A stretch of DNA of 15,518 bases, from positions 1 through 15,518 of the forward strand of contig JBDHRG010000094.1 of NCBI GenBank assembly GCA_039807445.1, read 5' to 3'. Positions 1-6,939 of the stretch are shown in pieces. How positions within the stretch are numbered: the stretch's first letter is position 1; every line of letters starts with the position of its first letter. Made by a program: the position numbers and the translations under genes. The notes below the pieces were generated by a model, which was given only the letters and a program-made list of their open reading frames with translations, was not told where the DNA came from and ran no database searches. Source of the DNA: JBDHRG01 sp039807445 (GTDB taxonomy: Bacteria > Pseudomonadota > Gammaproteobacteria > Competibacterales > Competibacteraceae).

Positions 1-2
1 AG

Positions 3-2162
3 AGCCAGGTGACCGAGCTCGCGGGCAGCGGGCGCACGTATTCCAACGACGAACGCGTGTTCTGCAAGGACGTCGTGCCAGTGTGGTTCAACGCTTGGCA
101 TTACGCCGACGCCAATCTGTGGGCGAGCCTCGTCTTCACGCTGTTCCAGGAGCTCGACCGCTATGTCGGCGGGGCCGAGGCCGAGCGCGCGAGTCTCGAG
201 AAGCTGATGCGGACCTTCGAGGTCGCGGGCGTCATGAAGTCCGAGGCCGAGGCCGTCGAGGGGCTCGCGCGGGCACGCGTCGACGCCGCGAAGCGCAGCT
301 TCGAGGACGCCGAGGAGGCGGCACGCCGGCGGGCGCAGAACGTGGCATCGACAGTTTCCGAACGCGCGAAGACGCTGTTCGCACAGGCCTTCGTCAGTGG
401 CGAAGTGAAGAAGCGTTTGAGCGCGGCGGCCGATGCCCTCGGCCTCGAGCCGCTCGGCACGGTGGCCGCGGAAGGCGAGCTCGCCTACGCCGAGATCAGG
501 GCAGCGCTCGCCGATGCGCGCGTGGTGCAGGCCCGCGGGCGCTCGGCGTTCGACTGGCTGCTGAGCGCGCCGCTCACGTGGCGGGAAGGGGGCTGGCTGC
601 TCGGCGGCGTGGCGATGGTCGGGGGGCTCGGCTGGGCGGCGATCGAGCTGCTCGGCGTCGAGTCCGCCGTGGGCCAGCTGAGCACGGTGCTGGTGCAGGT
701 CACCGGTCTCGCCGTCGCCGGGGCGGGCTGGACGCGGCGCACCCTCGGCAGGGTGCACTCGGCCCTCGACGGGCTCGACGCCCTGCGCGCGGAGCTCGAT
801 GCCAAGGTCGAGCGCGCCGTGCAGACGGACGCCACCGTGCAGGCCGCGACGCGCGAGCTCGAGGCTGCACGGCTGGCGGTGGAGGCCGCGCGCGCGGGCG
901 TCGCCGATGCCGAGCGCGAGCGCCAGCGCGCCGCGCAGGCGCTGAAGGAGGGGCTGCGCTCGGTGCGGCTCGCGCAGTTCATCCAGCAGCGGCTCGGCGC
1001 GCAGGAGTACGAGAAACAGCTCGGGCTGATCTCGGTCATCCGTCGCGACCTGACGCTGCTCGGCGCCTTCCTGAACCCGCCGGGCGCGCAGGCGAGCGTC
1101 GAGGAGCGGGAAGCCGTGCAGAAGCTGCAGGAGGCGGGCATAGCGATCACCTCGCGCCCGGTCGATCGCATCGTACTGTTCATCGACGACCTCGACCGCT
1201 GCCCGCCCGAGCGCGTGGTCGAGGTGCTCGAAGCGGTGCACCTGCTGCTGGCGATGCCGCTGTTCGTGGTCGTGGTCGGCGTCGACATGCGCTGGGTCAC
1301 GCACGCGCTGCACCAGCGCTTCCCGCGGCAACTCGGGGAGCTCGACGAGCGCGTCGGCAATCGAGCGAGCGCACTGGACTACCTGGAGAAGATATTCCAA
1401 CTGGCGTTCTGGCTGCCGCCGATGGGACGAGACGAAGCCGAGGCTCTCATGAACAGCCTCATCGAATTGCCTGTAACTGGCCTTGGGCAACGTGGTGATA
1501 AGTCTGGATCGGCAGCGACTGCCGTGCCCGGCGACTTGGAAAGGAAGGCTGATGCCGACCACGGATCGGTACCAACACCGGAAGTCTCCATCGAAGCTGC
1601 CGAAGTTGATGGACGGAGAAAGCCGGTTATTGGTCAGGTGGCGATTACGCTGGACGGAGTCACCGCTTACGGCATTGGCACCGTGACCGAGCTGAAGCGT
1701 GCGCTGACCGCCACCGACGCCGAGCGCACCTACATGCTCGCGCTGGCCGAAGGCATCGGCCGTTCGCCGCGGCGGGCGCTGCGCTTCGTCAACTCCTACC
1801 GCGTGTTCAAGGCCTCGCTGCGCCAGCGCGAGCGCGATGCCTTCGAGCGGGGGAGCGATTTCCGTGGCGTGCTGACACTGCTCGCGATCACGACCGGTGC
1901 TCCGCGAGCGTTCGAGAAACTGTTCGCACGGCTCGCCGGCAGCGTCCTCATCGTCGAAGGCAAAGGCGAAGGTCCGGAGCTCGAGCGATTCGTCGAGAGC
2001 CTCGGCGCAGGGGACGACGAGCGTGCCCATCTGCTTGCCGCGCTGCGGACCTACGCGGCAGCGCACGAGGGGTGCTCCGCGGAGGAATTGCTTCAGGAAC
2101 TCGGCCGCATCGCACGCGATTACGACGTCACCCGCTTCACCTTCCGCACCGGTGCGCGCTGA
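3..2162 (+). CDS. KAP-family P-loop NTPase, 5'-truncated by the window edge
   Basis: The frame is open to the left edge, so the GTG at 9 is probably internal and the true start and Walker A motif lie upstream. Near the visible N-terminus is VPVWFNAWHY (about 78-107), a signature that follows Walker A in KAP NTPases. Two hydrophobic segments (about 594-660 and 681-720) look like the membrane helices that KAP proteins insert in the NTPase domain; charged, Ala/Glu/Arg-rich stretches on both sides suggest coiled coils. Walker B, IVLFIDDLDRC, is at 1170-1202, followed by a strand reading FVVVVGVDMRWV. An acidic, less GC-rich linker (about 1441-1690) precedes a helical C-terminal part containing RSPRRALRFVNSYR. 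KAP proteins are membrane-associated NTPases. PifA of plasmid F, which excludes phage T7, belongs to the family, but a defence role here is only a possibility. The family call is firm; the substrate is unknown. Confidence 0.85.
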   Translation, partial: SQVTELAGSGRTYSNDERVFCKDVVPVWFNAWHYADANLWASLVFTLFQELDRYVGGAEAERASLEKLMRTFEVAGVMKSEAEAVEGLARARVDAAKRSFEDAEEAARRRAQNVASTVSERAKTLFAQAFVSGEVKKRLSAAADALGLEPLGTVAAEGELAYAEIRAALADARVVQARGRSAFDWLLSAPLTWREGGWLLGGVAMVGGLGWAAIELLGVESAVGQLSTVLVQVTGLAVAGAGWTRRTLGRVHSALDGLDALRAELDAKVERAVQTDATVQAATRELEAARLAVEAARAGVADAERERQRAAQALKEGLRSVRLAQFIQQRLGAQEYEKQLGLISVIRRDLTLLGAFLNPPGAQASVEEREAVQKLQEAGIAITSRPVDRIVLFIDDLDRCPPERVVEVLEAVHLLLAMPLFVVVVGVDMRWVTHALHQRFPRQLGELDERVGNRASALDYLEKIFQLAFWLPPMGRDEAEALMNSLIELPVTGLGQRGDKSGSAATAVPGDLERKADADHGSVPTPEVSIEAAEVDGRRKPVIGQVAITLDGVTAYGIGTVTELKRALTATDAERTYMLALAEGIGRSPRRALRFVNSYRVFKASLRQRERDAFERGSDFRGVLTLLAITTGAPRAFEKLFARLAGSVLIVEGKGEGPELERFVESLGAGDDERAHLLAALRTYAAAHEGCSAEELLQELGRIARDYDVTRFTFRTGAR

Positions 2163-2272
2163 CGGCGTCGGGGCGGCCGAACTGCGCGCCTGCCAGCAGG
2201 GCGGTACCGCCGTCCCGGCGCGCGCCGAGGCGTAAGCCGACCGTTTCACCTTCGCCAGCCCGCCGCAGGCAG

Positions 2273-2296
2273 AGCCCGTAGCGGGCTGTTGCTTTT
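2273..2296 (+). terminator. Probable intrinsic terminator after the KAP gene
   Basis: A 6-bp perfect stem, AGCCCG (2273-2278) with CGGGCT (2282-2287) and a three-base TAG loop, is followed by GTTGCTTTT. It lies 110 bases after the KAP stop and 60 bases before thiB, so it would separate the two transcription units. The T-tract is interrupted, so termination may be partial. Confidence 0.6.
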
Positions 2297-2358
2297 CAAG
2301 CCCCGTCCGCCCGCCTACACTCGCGCGCGCCCGCCGACCCTGCCTGGAGTCCGCCGTG

Positions 2359-3345
2359 ATGCGCCGCATCCTTTGCCTCGTGCTGTCCGTCCTCTGCCTG
2401 TCCGCCGCCGCGGCCGAGCCGCCGGTGCTGACCGTCTATACGTACGGCTCCTTCGTCTCCGACTGGGGGCCGGGGCCGGCGATCAGGAAAGCCTTCGAAG
2501 CCGAATGCGGCTGCCGGCTCGAGCTGGTCGGCGTCGAGGACGGCGTCGCGCTGCTCTCGAGGCTCAGGCTCGAGGGCGCGCGCAGCCGAGCCGACGTGGT
2601 GCTCGGGCTCGACACCAGCCTGCTCGCCGCGGCGCGCGCCACCGGGCTGTTCGCGCCGCACGGCCAGGCGACCGGCGAGCTGAAGCTGCCGCTGGCCTGG
2701 AGCGACGACACCTTCCTGCCCTACGACTACGGCTGGTTCGCCTTCGTCTACGACCGCACCCGGCTGGCGAACCCGCCCGCCAGCCTGCAGGCGCTGGTCG
2801 ACGGCACGGAGCGGATCCTGATCCAGGACCCGCGCACCAGCACCCCGGGGCTGGGGCTGCTGCTGTGGGTCAAGGCGGTCTACGGCGAGCTCGCGCCCGA
2901 AGCCTGGGCCAGGCTCAGGCCGCGCATCGTCACCGTGACCAAGGGCTGGTCGGAAGCCTACGGCCTGTTCCTGAAAGGCGAGGCGCCGCTGGTGCTGTCG
3001 TACACCACCTCGCCGGCCTACCACCTGATCGCCGAGAAGAAGGACCAGTACGCCGCGGCGCTGTTCGCCGAGGGCCACTACCTGCAGGTCGAGGTCGCCG
3101 CGCGGCTGAAGGGCACCAGTCAGCCCGAACTGGCCGAGCGCTTCCTCGCCTTCGTGCTGAGCCCCGGCTTCCAGGACGCGATCCCGACCGGCAACTGGAT
3201 GTACCCGGTCAGCAGCGATGCGAAGCTACCTGCCGCCTTCGCCGCGCTGCCGCAGCCGGCGAAGACGCTGTTGACCGACGCCGACACCGTCGAAGCCGAA
3301 CGCCGCGCCTGGGTCGACGAGTGGCTGGCGACGCTGGGGCGGTGA
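2359..3345 (+). CDS. thiB: Thiamine/TPP ABC transporter, periplasmic substrate-binding protein
   Basis: This is the binding protein that delivers thiamine, TMP or TPP to ThiPQ in the inner membrane. The 328-residue product starts with a short basic segment and hydrophobic core ending SAAAAEPP, a clear Sec signal peptide. The mature protein then matches the ThiB/TbpA pattern: LTVYTYGSFVSDWGPGPA, a nearby CGC cysteine pair (E. coli ThiB has CNC here), DVVLGLD, FDYG-like YDYGWFAFVYD, DPRTSTPGLGLLLW, TKGWSEAYGLFLKGE, SYTTSPAYH, and IPTGNWMYPV near the C-terminus. The length is that of E. coli ThiB. ATG 2359 was chosen over the adjacent in-frame GTG 2356 because GGAG at 2346-2349 gives 9-base spacing; the GTG would also be usable. 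thiP begins 127 bases downstream, after an inverted repeat. I saw no TPP riboswitch upstream. Confidence 0.95.
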   Translation: MRRILCLVLSVLCLSAAAAEPPVLTVYTYGSFVSDWGPGPAIRKAFEAECGCRLELVGVEDGVALLSRLRLEGARSRADVVLGLDTSLLAAARATGLFAPHGQATGELKLPLAWSDDTFLPYDYGWFAFVYDRTRLANPPASLQALVDGTERILIQDPRTSTPGLGLLLWVKAVYGELAPEAWARLRPRIVTVTKGWSEAYGLFLKGEAPLVLSYTTSPAYHLIAEKKDQYAAALFAEGHYLQVEVAARLKGTSQPELAERFLAFVLSPGFQDAIPTGNWMYPVSSDAKLPAAFAALPQPAKTLLTDADTVEAERRAWVDEWLATLGR

Positions 3346-3362
3346 GGGGCGAGGCCATGAAC

Positions 3363-3427
3363 AGGTTCGAGGTACGAGGTGGATGTCGTCTTTACTCGCG
3401 CCTCGCAACTCGCTCCTCGTACCTTTT
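3363..3427. repeat. Intergenic inverted repeat between thiB and thiP
   Basis: The perfect 10-bp arms AGGTACGAGG (3370-3379) and CCTCGTACCT (3415-3424) are separated by 35 bases. The left arm is preceded by a related word, GGTTCG, and the inter-arm stretch contains further CTCGC/CTCGT words, so the arms are built of iterated short units. TTTT at 3424-3427 follows the right arm, so an RNA hairpin here might attenuate transcription into thiP. It has the same architecture as the elements at 5766-5833 and 12321-12407. Confidence 0.7.
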
Positions 3428-3472
3428 CCATCGCCTCGTGCCTGACGCCGTGATCGGATCTTGAAGGCCGCC

Positions 3473-5053
3473 GTGTTGCGCCTGCTCCCCGGCTTGGCCG
3501 CGCTGGCGCTGGTGCTCGGCCTCGCCGACGAGGCGCTCGCGGCGCTGGTGCTGGAGGCCGGCACCGGGCTGCGGCTCGACGATCCGTGGCTGAAGCGCGC
3601 GCTGGTGTTCACGCTCGAGCAGGCCGGGCTGTCGACGGCGCTGAGCCTGGGGTTCGCGCTGCCGGTCGCGCGTGCGCTGGCGCGACGGCCGCGCTTCCCG
3701 GGGCGCGGCTGGCTGCTGCGGCTGTTCGGCTTGCCGCTGGTGATGCCGGCGATCGTCGCGGTGTTCGGGCTGGTCGCCGCCTACGGCAGCGGCGGCTGGC
3801 TGGCGCGCGCGGCTGCCGCGGCGGGGCTGGAGTGGCCGGGCTTCCCGTACGGGCTAGGCGGCATCCTGCTCGGCCACGTGTTCTTCAACCTGCCGCTCGC
3901 GGTTCGGCTGCTGCTGCCGCTGTGGGCTTCGGTGCCGGGCGAGACCTGGCGGCTCGCAGCGCAGCTCGGCATGGGGCCGTGGGCGCTGTGGCGGCTGATC
4001 GAGTGGCCGCTGCTGCGCCAGGCGCTGCCGGGGATCGCGGCGCTGGTGTTCACGCTGTGCAGCACCAGTTTCGCCGTGGTGCTCGCGCTCGGCGGCGGGC
4101 CGGCGGCGACCACGCTCGAAGTCGCGATCTACCAGGCGCTGCGCTTCGACTTCGACCCGCCGCGTGCGGTCGGACTGGCGCTGGTGCAGCTCGCATTGTG
4201 CAGCGCGCTGGTGCTGCTCGGCCAGCGCCTGGGCGCGGCGATGCCGCAGCCCGAGGGCAGCGGCCGGATGCACCCGCGGCCCGATGCCGCCGGCCGGCTC
4301 GGCCGTGCCTGCGATGCGCTGTGGATCGCGCTGGCGTTCGCCTTCGTCGGCTTGCCGCTGGCGGCGCTGGTCGCCGAGAGCCTCGACGGGCCGTGGCGCG
4401 ACGTGCTGGCCGATGCGCGGCTGTGGAAGGCGGCGGGGCTGAGCCTCGCGATCGCGCTGGGCGCCGGCGCACTGGCGCTGGCGCTGGCGTTCGGGCTGCT
4501 GCTCGCTTCGCGCGAGCTGGGCTTGCGCCGGCACCGGCCGCGGCTCGCCGTGGCGGTCGAGGCGGCCGGCATGCTCGGGCTGGCGCTGCCGCCGCTGGTG
4601 CTCGGCACCGGCCTGTTCGTCTGGCTGGCGCCGCGGCTCGACGTGTTCGCCTGGGCACCGGCGCTGGTGGTCGCGATCGCCGCGCTGCTCGGGCTGCCGT
4701 ACGCGCTGCGTGCGCTCGGCCCGCATTTCCGCGCGGTCGCCGAGCGCCACGACCGCCTGTGTGCCAGCCTGGGGCTGGCCGGCTGGAATCGGTTGCGCCT
4801 GGTCGAATGGCCGGCGTGGCGGCAGCCGGCGGCGCTGGGTGCGGCGCTGGCGGCGGCGCTCGCGGCCGGCGACCTCGGCGCGATCGCGCTGTTCGGCACC
4901 CCCGAAACCGCGACGCTGCCGCTGCTGCTGTACCAGCGCCTGGGCAGCTATCAGATGGGGGCGGCCGCGGTCACTGCCGCGGTGCTGTTGGCGCTGTGCC
5001 TGGGGCTGTTCGCGGCGCTCGAGCGCGGGCTGGGAGGGCGCGATGCGCGTTGA
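3473..5053 (+). CDS. thiP: Thiamine/TPP ABC transporter, fused double permease
   Basis: This inner-membrane channel of the ThiBPQ importer is one chain carrying two tandem BPD-type permease domains. The product is about 526 residues (E. coli ThiP about 536) and almost wholly hydrophobic, with roughly twelve potential membrane helices. Each half has a cytoplasmic coupling loop of the EAA type: GETWRLAAQLGMGPWALWRL with WPLLRQALP (about 3940-4030), and LCASLGLAGWNRLRLVEWP (about 4757-4813). These are the sites that would dock ThiQ. An in-frame TGA at 3443 limits the start to TTG 3461 or GTG 3473. I chose GTG 3473 because GAAGG (3463-3467) sits five bases before it, while TTG 3461 has no ribosome-binding site. 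The 3' end overlaps thiQ by 11 bases, implying translational coupling. Confidence 0.93.
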   Translation: MLRLLPGLAALALVLGLADEALAALVLEAGTGLRLDDPWLKRALVFTLEQAGLSTALSLGFALPVARALARRPRFPGRGWLLRLFGLPLVMPAIVAVFGLVAAYGSGGWLARAAAAAGLEWPGFPYGLGGILLGHVFFNLPLAVRLLLPLWASVPGETWRLAAQLGMGPWALWRLIEWPLLRQALPGIAALVFTLCSTSFAVVLALGGGPAATTLEVAIYQALRFDFDPPRAVGLALVQLALCSALVLLGQRLGAAMPQPEGSGRMHPRPDAAGRLGRACDALWIALAFAFVGLPLAALVAESLDGPWRDVLADARLWKAAGLSLAIALGAGALALALAFGLLLASRELGLRRHRPRLAVAVEAAGMLGLALPPLVLGTGLFVWLAPRLDVFAWAPALVVAIAALLGLPYALRALGPHFRAVAERHDRLCASLGLAGWNRLRLVEWPAWRQPAALGAALAAALAAGDLGAIALFGTPETATLPLLLYQRLGSYQMGAAAVTAAVLLALCLGLFAALERGLGGRDAR

Positions 5054-5798
5054 ACTGGAGGCGGTTCGCCTGCGCTACGCGGGTTATGCCTTCGATTTCG
5101 ACCTGACGGTCGAATCGGGCGAGTGCCTGGCGCTGATCGGCCCCTCGGGCGCTGGCAAGAGCACCTTGCTCGGCCTGGTCGCGGGCTTCGAGCGCCCCGA
5201 TGCCGGGCGCGTGCGCTTCGACGGCGTCGACGTCACCGCGCGGCCGCCGGCCGAGCGGCCGGTGAGCACGGTGTTCCAGGAGCACAATCTGTTCGCGCAC
5301 CTGACGGTGGCCGACAACGTCGGCCTCGGGCTCGACCCCGGGCTGCGGCTCGACGCCGCCGCGCGCTCGCAGGTCGAGGCGGCGCTCGCGCGCGTCGGGC
5401 TCGCGGGGCTGGGGAGACGCAAGCCGGCCGAGCTGTCCGGCGGTCAGCGCTCGCGCGTAGCGCTGGCGCGTGCGCTGGTGCGCCGGCGACCGCTGCTGCT
5501 GCTCGACGAAGCCTTCGCCGCGCTCGGGCCGGCGCTGCGCCGCGAGATGCTCGATCTGGTCGACGCGCTGCGCCGCGACCGCGGGCTGACGGTGCTGATG
5601 GTCAGCCACCACCCCGAGGATGCGCTGCGCATCGCCGCGCGCACCGCGTTCGTCCACGGCGGGCGCGTGTGCCAACTCGGCCCGACCGCCGAGCTGCTCG
5701 GCGACGGGGCATGTCCGGAGCTGAGGGCGTATCTCGGGGTGGCCGACGATGTGCCGCCGATCGCCAGTTCCGAGTTCCCGGTTCCGGGTTCCGAATAA
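5043..5798 (+). CDS. thiQ: Thiamine/TPP ABC transporter, ATP-binding protein
   Basis: This ATPase powers the ThiBPQ importer at the cytoplasmic face. The 251-residue product has Walker A GPSGAGKST (5141-5167), Q-loop VFQEHNLF, signature LSGGQ followed by RSRVALARAL, Walker B LLLLDEA, and H-loop MVSHHPEDA. The order and the surrounding residues (PERPVSTVFQEHNLFAHLTV-like segment) are those of ThiQ. ATG 5043 has GGGAGGG at 5032-5038 four bases upstream and overlaps the thiP stop. Two oddities: the stretch after the catalytic Glu reads EAFAALGP where E. coli ThiQ has EPFSALDP, so the D-loop Asp is Gly; and the protein is about 20 residues longer than usual, its last ten residues (SSEFPVPGSE) being encoded by an intergenic repeat that has entered the 3' end. 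No other gene shares the operon downstream. Confidence 0.93.
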   Translation: MRVELEAVRLRYAGYAFDFDLTVESGECLALIGPSGAGKSTLLGLVAGFERPDAGRVRFDGVDVTARPPAERPVSTVFQEHNLFAHLTVADNVGLGLDPGLRLDAAARSQVEAALARVGLAGLGRRKPAELSGGQRSRVALARALVRRRPLLLLDEAFAALGPALRREMLDLVDALRRDRGLTVLMVSHHPEDALRIAARTAFVHGGRVCQLGPTAELLGDGACPELRAYLGVADDVPPIASSEFPVPGSE

Positions 5799-5833
5799 AA
5801 GACGCCCCCCGCCTGGAACTCGGAACTCGGAAA
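5766..5833. repeat. Inverted repeat overlapping the 3' end of thiQ
   Basis: The left arm is 5768-5785 and the right arm 5815-5832; 16 of 18 positions are complementary, and the right arm reads GGAACTCGGAACTCGGAA. Each arm is an iteration of the word GTTCCGA or its complement. The thiQ stop (5796-5798) is in the loop. No T-run follows, so a terminator role is not evident, although an mRNA-end hairpin could protect the thi transcript. Confidence 0.8.
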
Positions 5834-5868
5834 GATACAATCGCCCGACCCCGGCGGGAGAGACACGC

Positions 5869-6723
5869 ATGAGCACCCCCAGACGCATGGCCTTCTTCGT
5901 GTCGGACCGCACCGGCATCACGGCCGAGACGCTCGGCCATAGCTTGCTGACGCAGTTCGAAGGCACGCCGCTCGAGACCGAGGCGATCCGCTTCGTCGAC
6001 ACGCCCGAGCGCGCGCAGCGGCTTCGCGAGCGCATCGACCGCTGCGCCGACGCCGACGGGCTGCGGCCACTGGTGTTCAGCACGCTGATCAACCCCGAGA
6101 CGCGCGACATCGTCCGCGGCTGCAACGGGCTGTTCATCGACTTCTTCGAAGCCTTCATCGGCCCGCTCGAAGCCGAGCTCGGCGTCAAGTGCTCGATGCT
6201 GGCTGGCCGTTCGCACGGCGTGACCAACGTCGAGGAATACTCGTTCCGCATCGACGCAGTGAACTTCACGCTGAACCACGACGACGGCAGCACCGCCTCG
6301 CACCTCGACGAAGCCGACATCATCCTGGTCGGCATCTCGCGCACCGGCAAGACGCCGACCTGCCTGTACCTGTCGCTGCACTACGGCATCCGCGCGGCCA
6401 ACTTCCCGCTGACCGAGGACGATCTCGAAGACATGAAGCTGCCGAAGAGCCTGCAGCCCTACCGCTCCAAGCTGTTCGGCCTGACCACCGACCCGATGCG
6501 CCTGTCGCAGATCCGCAACGAACGCCTGCCCAACAGCCGTTACGCCTCGCTCGAGCAGTGCGACTACGAGACGCGCCAGGCCGAGGCGCTGTTTCGCAAG
6601 CTCGGCATCCCGTACCTGCGCACGACGATGAAGTCGATCGAAGAGATCGCGACCACGATCATCGACATGTCGGGGCTCGAGAAGCGCAAGCTGCGCCCGC
6701 ACAAGCCGCCGGTGCACTACTGA
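5869..6723 (+). CDS. ppsR: PEP synthase regulatory protein (bifunctional kinase/pyrophosphorylase, DUF299)
   Basis: PpsR inactivates PEP synthetase by ADP-dependent threonine phosphorylation and reactivates it by Pi-dependent phosphorolysis, so it controls pyruvate-to-PEP conversion. The 284-residue product begins with RMAFFVSDRTGITAETLG, typical of the family. It carries the P-loop-like GISRTGKTPT at residues 155-164 and the downstream NFPLTEDDL and LFGLTTDPMRL blocks; the length is normal. ATG 5869 is preceded by GGGAG (5856-5860) at 8-base spacing. In many beta- and gammaproteobacteria this gene lies next to, often divergent from, ppsA. Here the left neighbour is thiQ and the right neighbour mdh, so the target enzyme must be encoded elsewhere. 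The 70-base gap after thiQ is partly filled by the thiQ inverted repeat. Confidence 0.94.
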   Translation: MSTPRRMAFFVSDRTGITAETLGHSLLTQFEGTPLETEAIRFVDTPERAQRLRERIDRCADADGLRPLVFSTLINPETRDIVRGCNGLFIDFFEAFIGPLEAELGVKCSMLAGRSHGVTNVEEYSFRIDAVNFTLNHDDGSTASHLDEADIILVGISRTGKTPTCLYLSLHYGIRAANFPLTEDDLEDMKLPKSLQPYRSKLFGLTTDPMRLSQIRNERLPNSRYASLEQCDYETRQAEALFRKLGIPYLRTTMKSIEEIATTIIDMSGLEKRKLRPHKPPVHY

Positions 6724-6755
6724 CGCAGAACGGATACACGTTCATGTTTCGCATG

Positions 6756-6767
6756 ACGATAAATCGT
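6756..6767. promoter_or_regulatory. Short palindrome in the ppsR-mdh spacer (possible operator)
   Basis: ACGAT-AA-ATCGT is a perfect 12-base interrupted palindrome 33 bases after the ppsR stop and about 170 bases before mdh. It lies in locally AT-richer DNA, where a regulator site is plausible. I cannot assign a protein. It is too short and lacks a T-run, so I do not read it as a terminator. Confidence 0.3.
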
Positions 6768-6856
6768 GTCACCCGTGGCAATGGCGGCTTGCTTCTGCGG
6801 TGCAGCACGGACAGGATATAGCCCGCCCGCCAGGGGGGTCCGGATTCCGAGGGGGC

Positions 6857-6880
6857 GAGCCGGTACGCCATCGCCGGCTC
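6857..6880 (+). other. Hairpin in the mdh upstream region
   Basis: GAGCCGG (6857-6863) pairs perfectly with CCGGCTC (6874-6880) across a 10-base loop, 60 bases before the mdh start. It could fold in a 5' untranslated leader. The mdh promoter itself is not clearly recognisable; TTGCTT (6789) and GATATA (6815) are spaced too far apart to trust. Confidence 0.35.
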
Positions 6881-6939
6881 TCACGGTCCGCCCGCGGCCC
6901 ATACCGCTGCCCGAGCGCAGTCGTTACAGGAGCACACTG

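Noticed and set aside
2200..2211. Perfect 12-base palindrome GGCGGTACCGCC
   Set aside because: Short palindromes are common at this GC level; no second copy or nearby gene start gives it meaning.
2289..3464. 391-codon plus-strand frame overlapping thiB
   Set aside because: Arg/Ala/Gly-rich out-of-frame translation of thiB; the ThiB frame has a signal peptide and family motifs throughout.
4971..6350. 459-codon antisense frame across thiQ and ppsR
   Set aside because: It is a mirror of well-supported genes, with no ribosome-binding site and no family motif.
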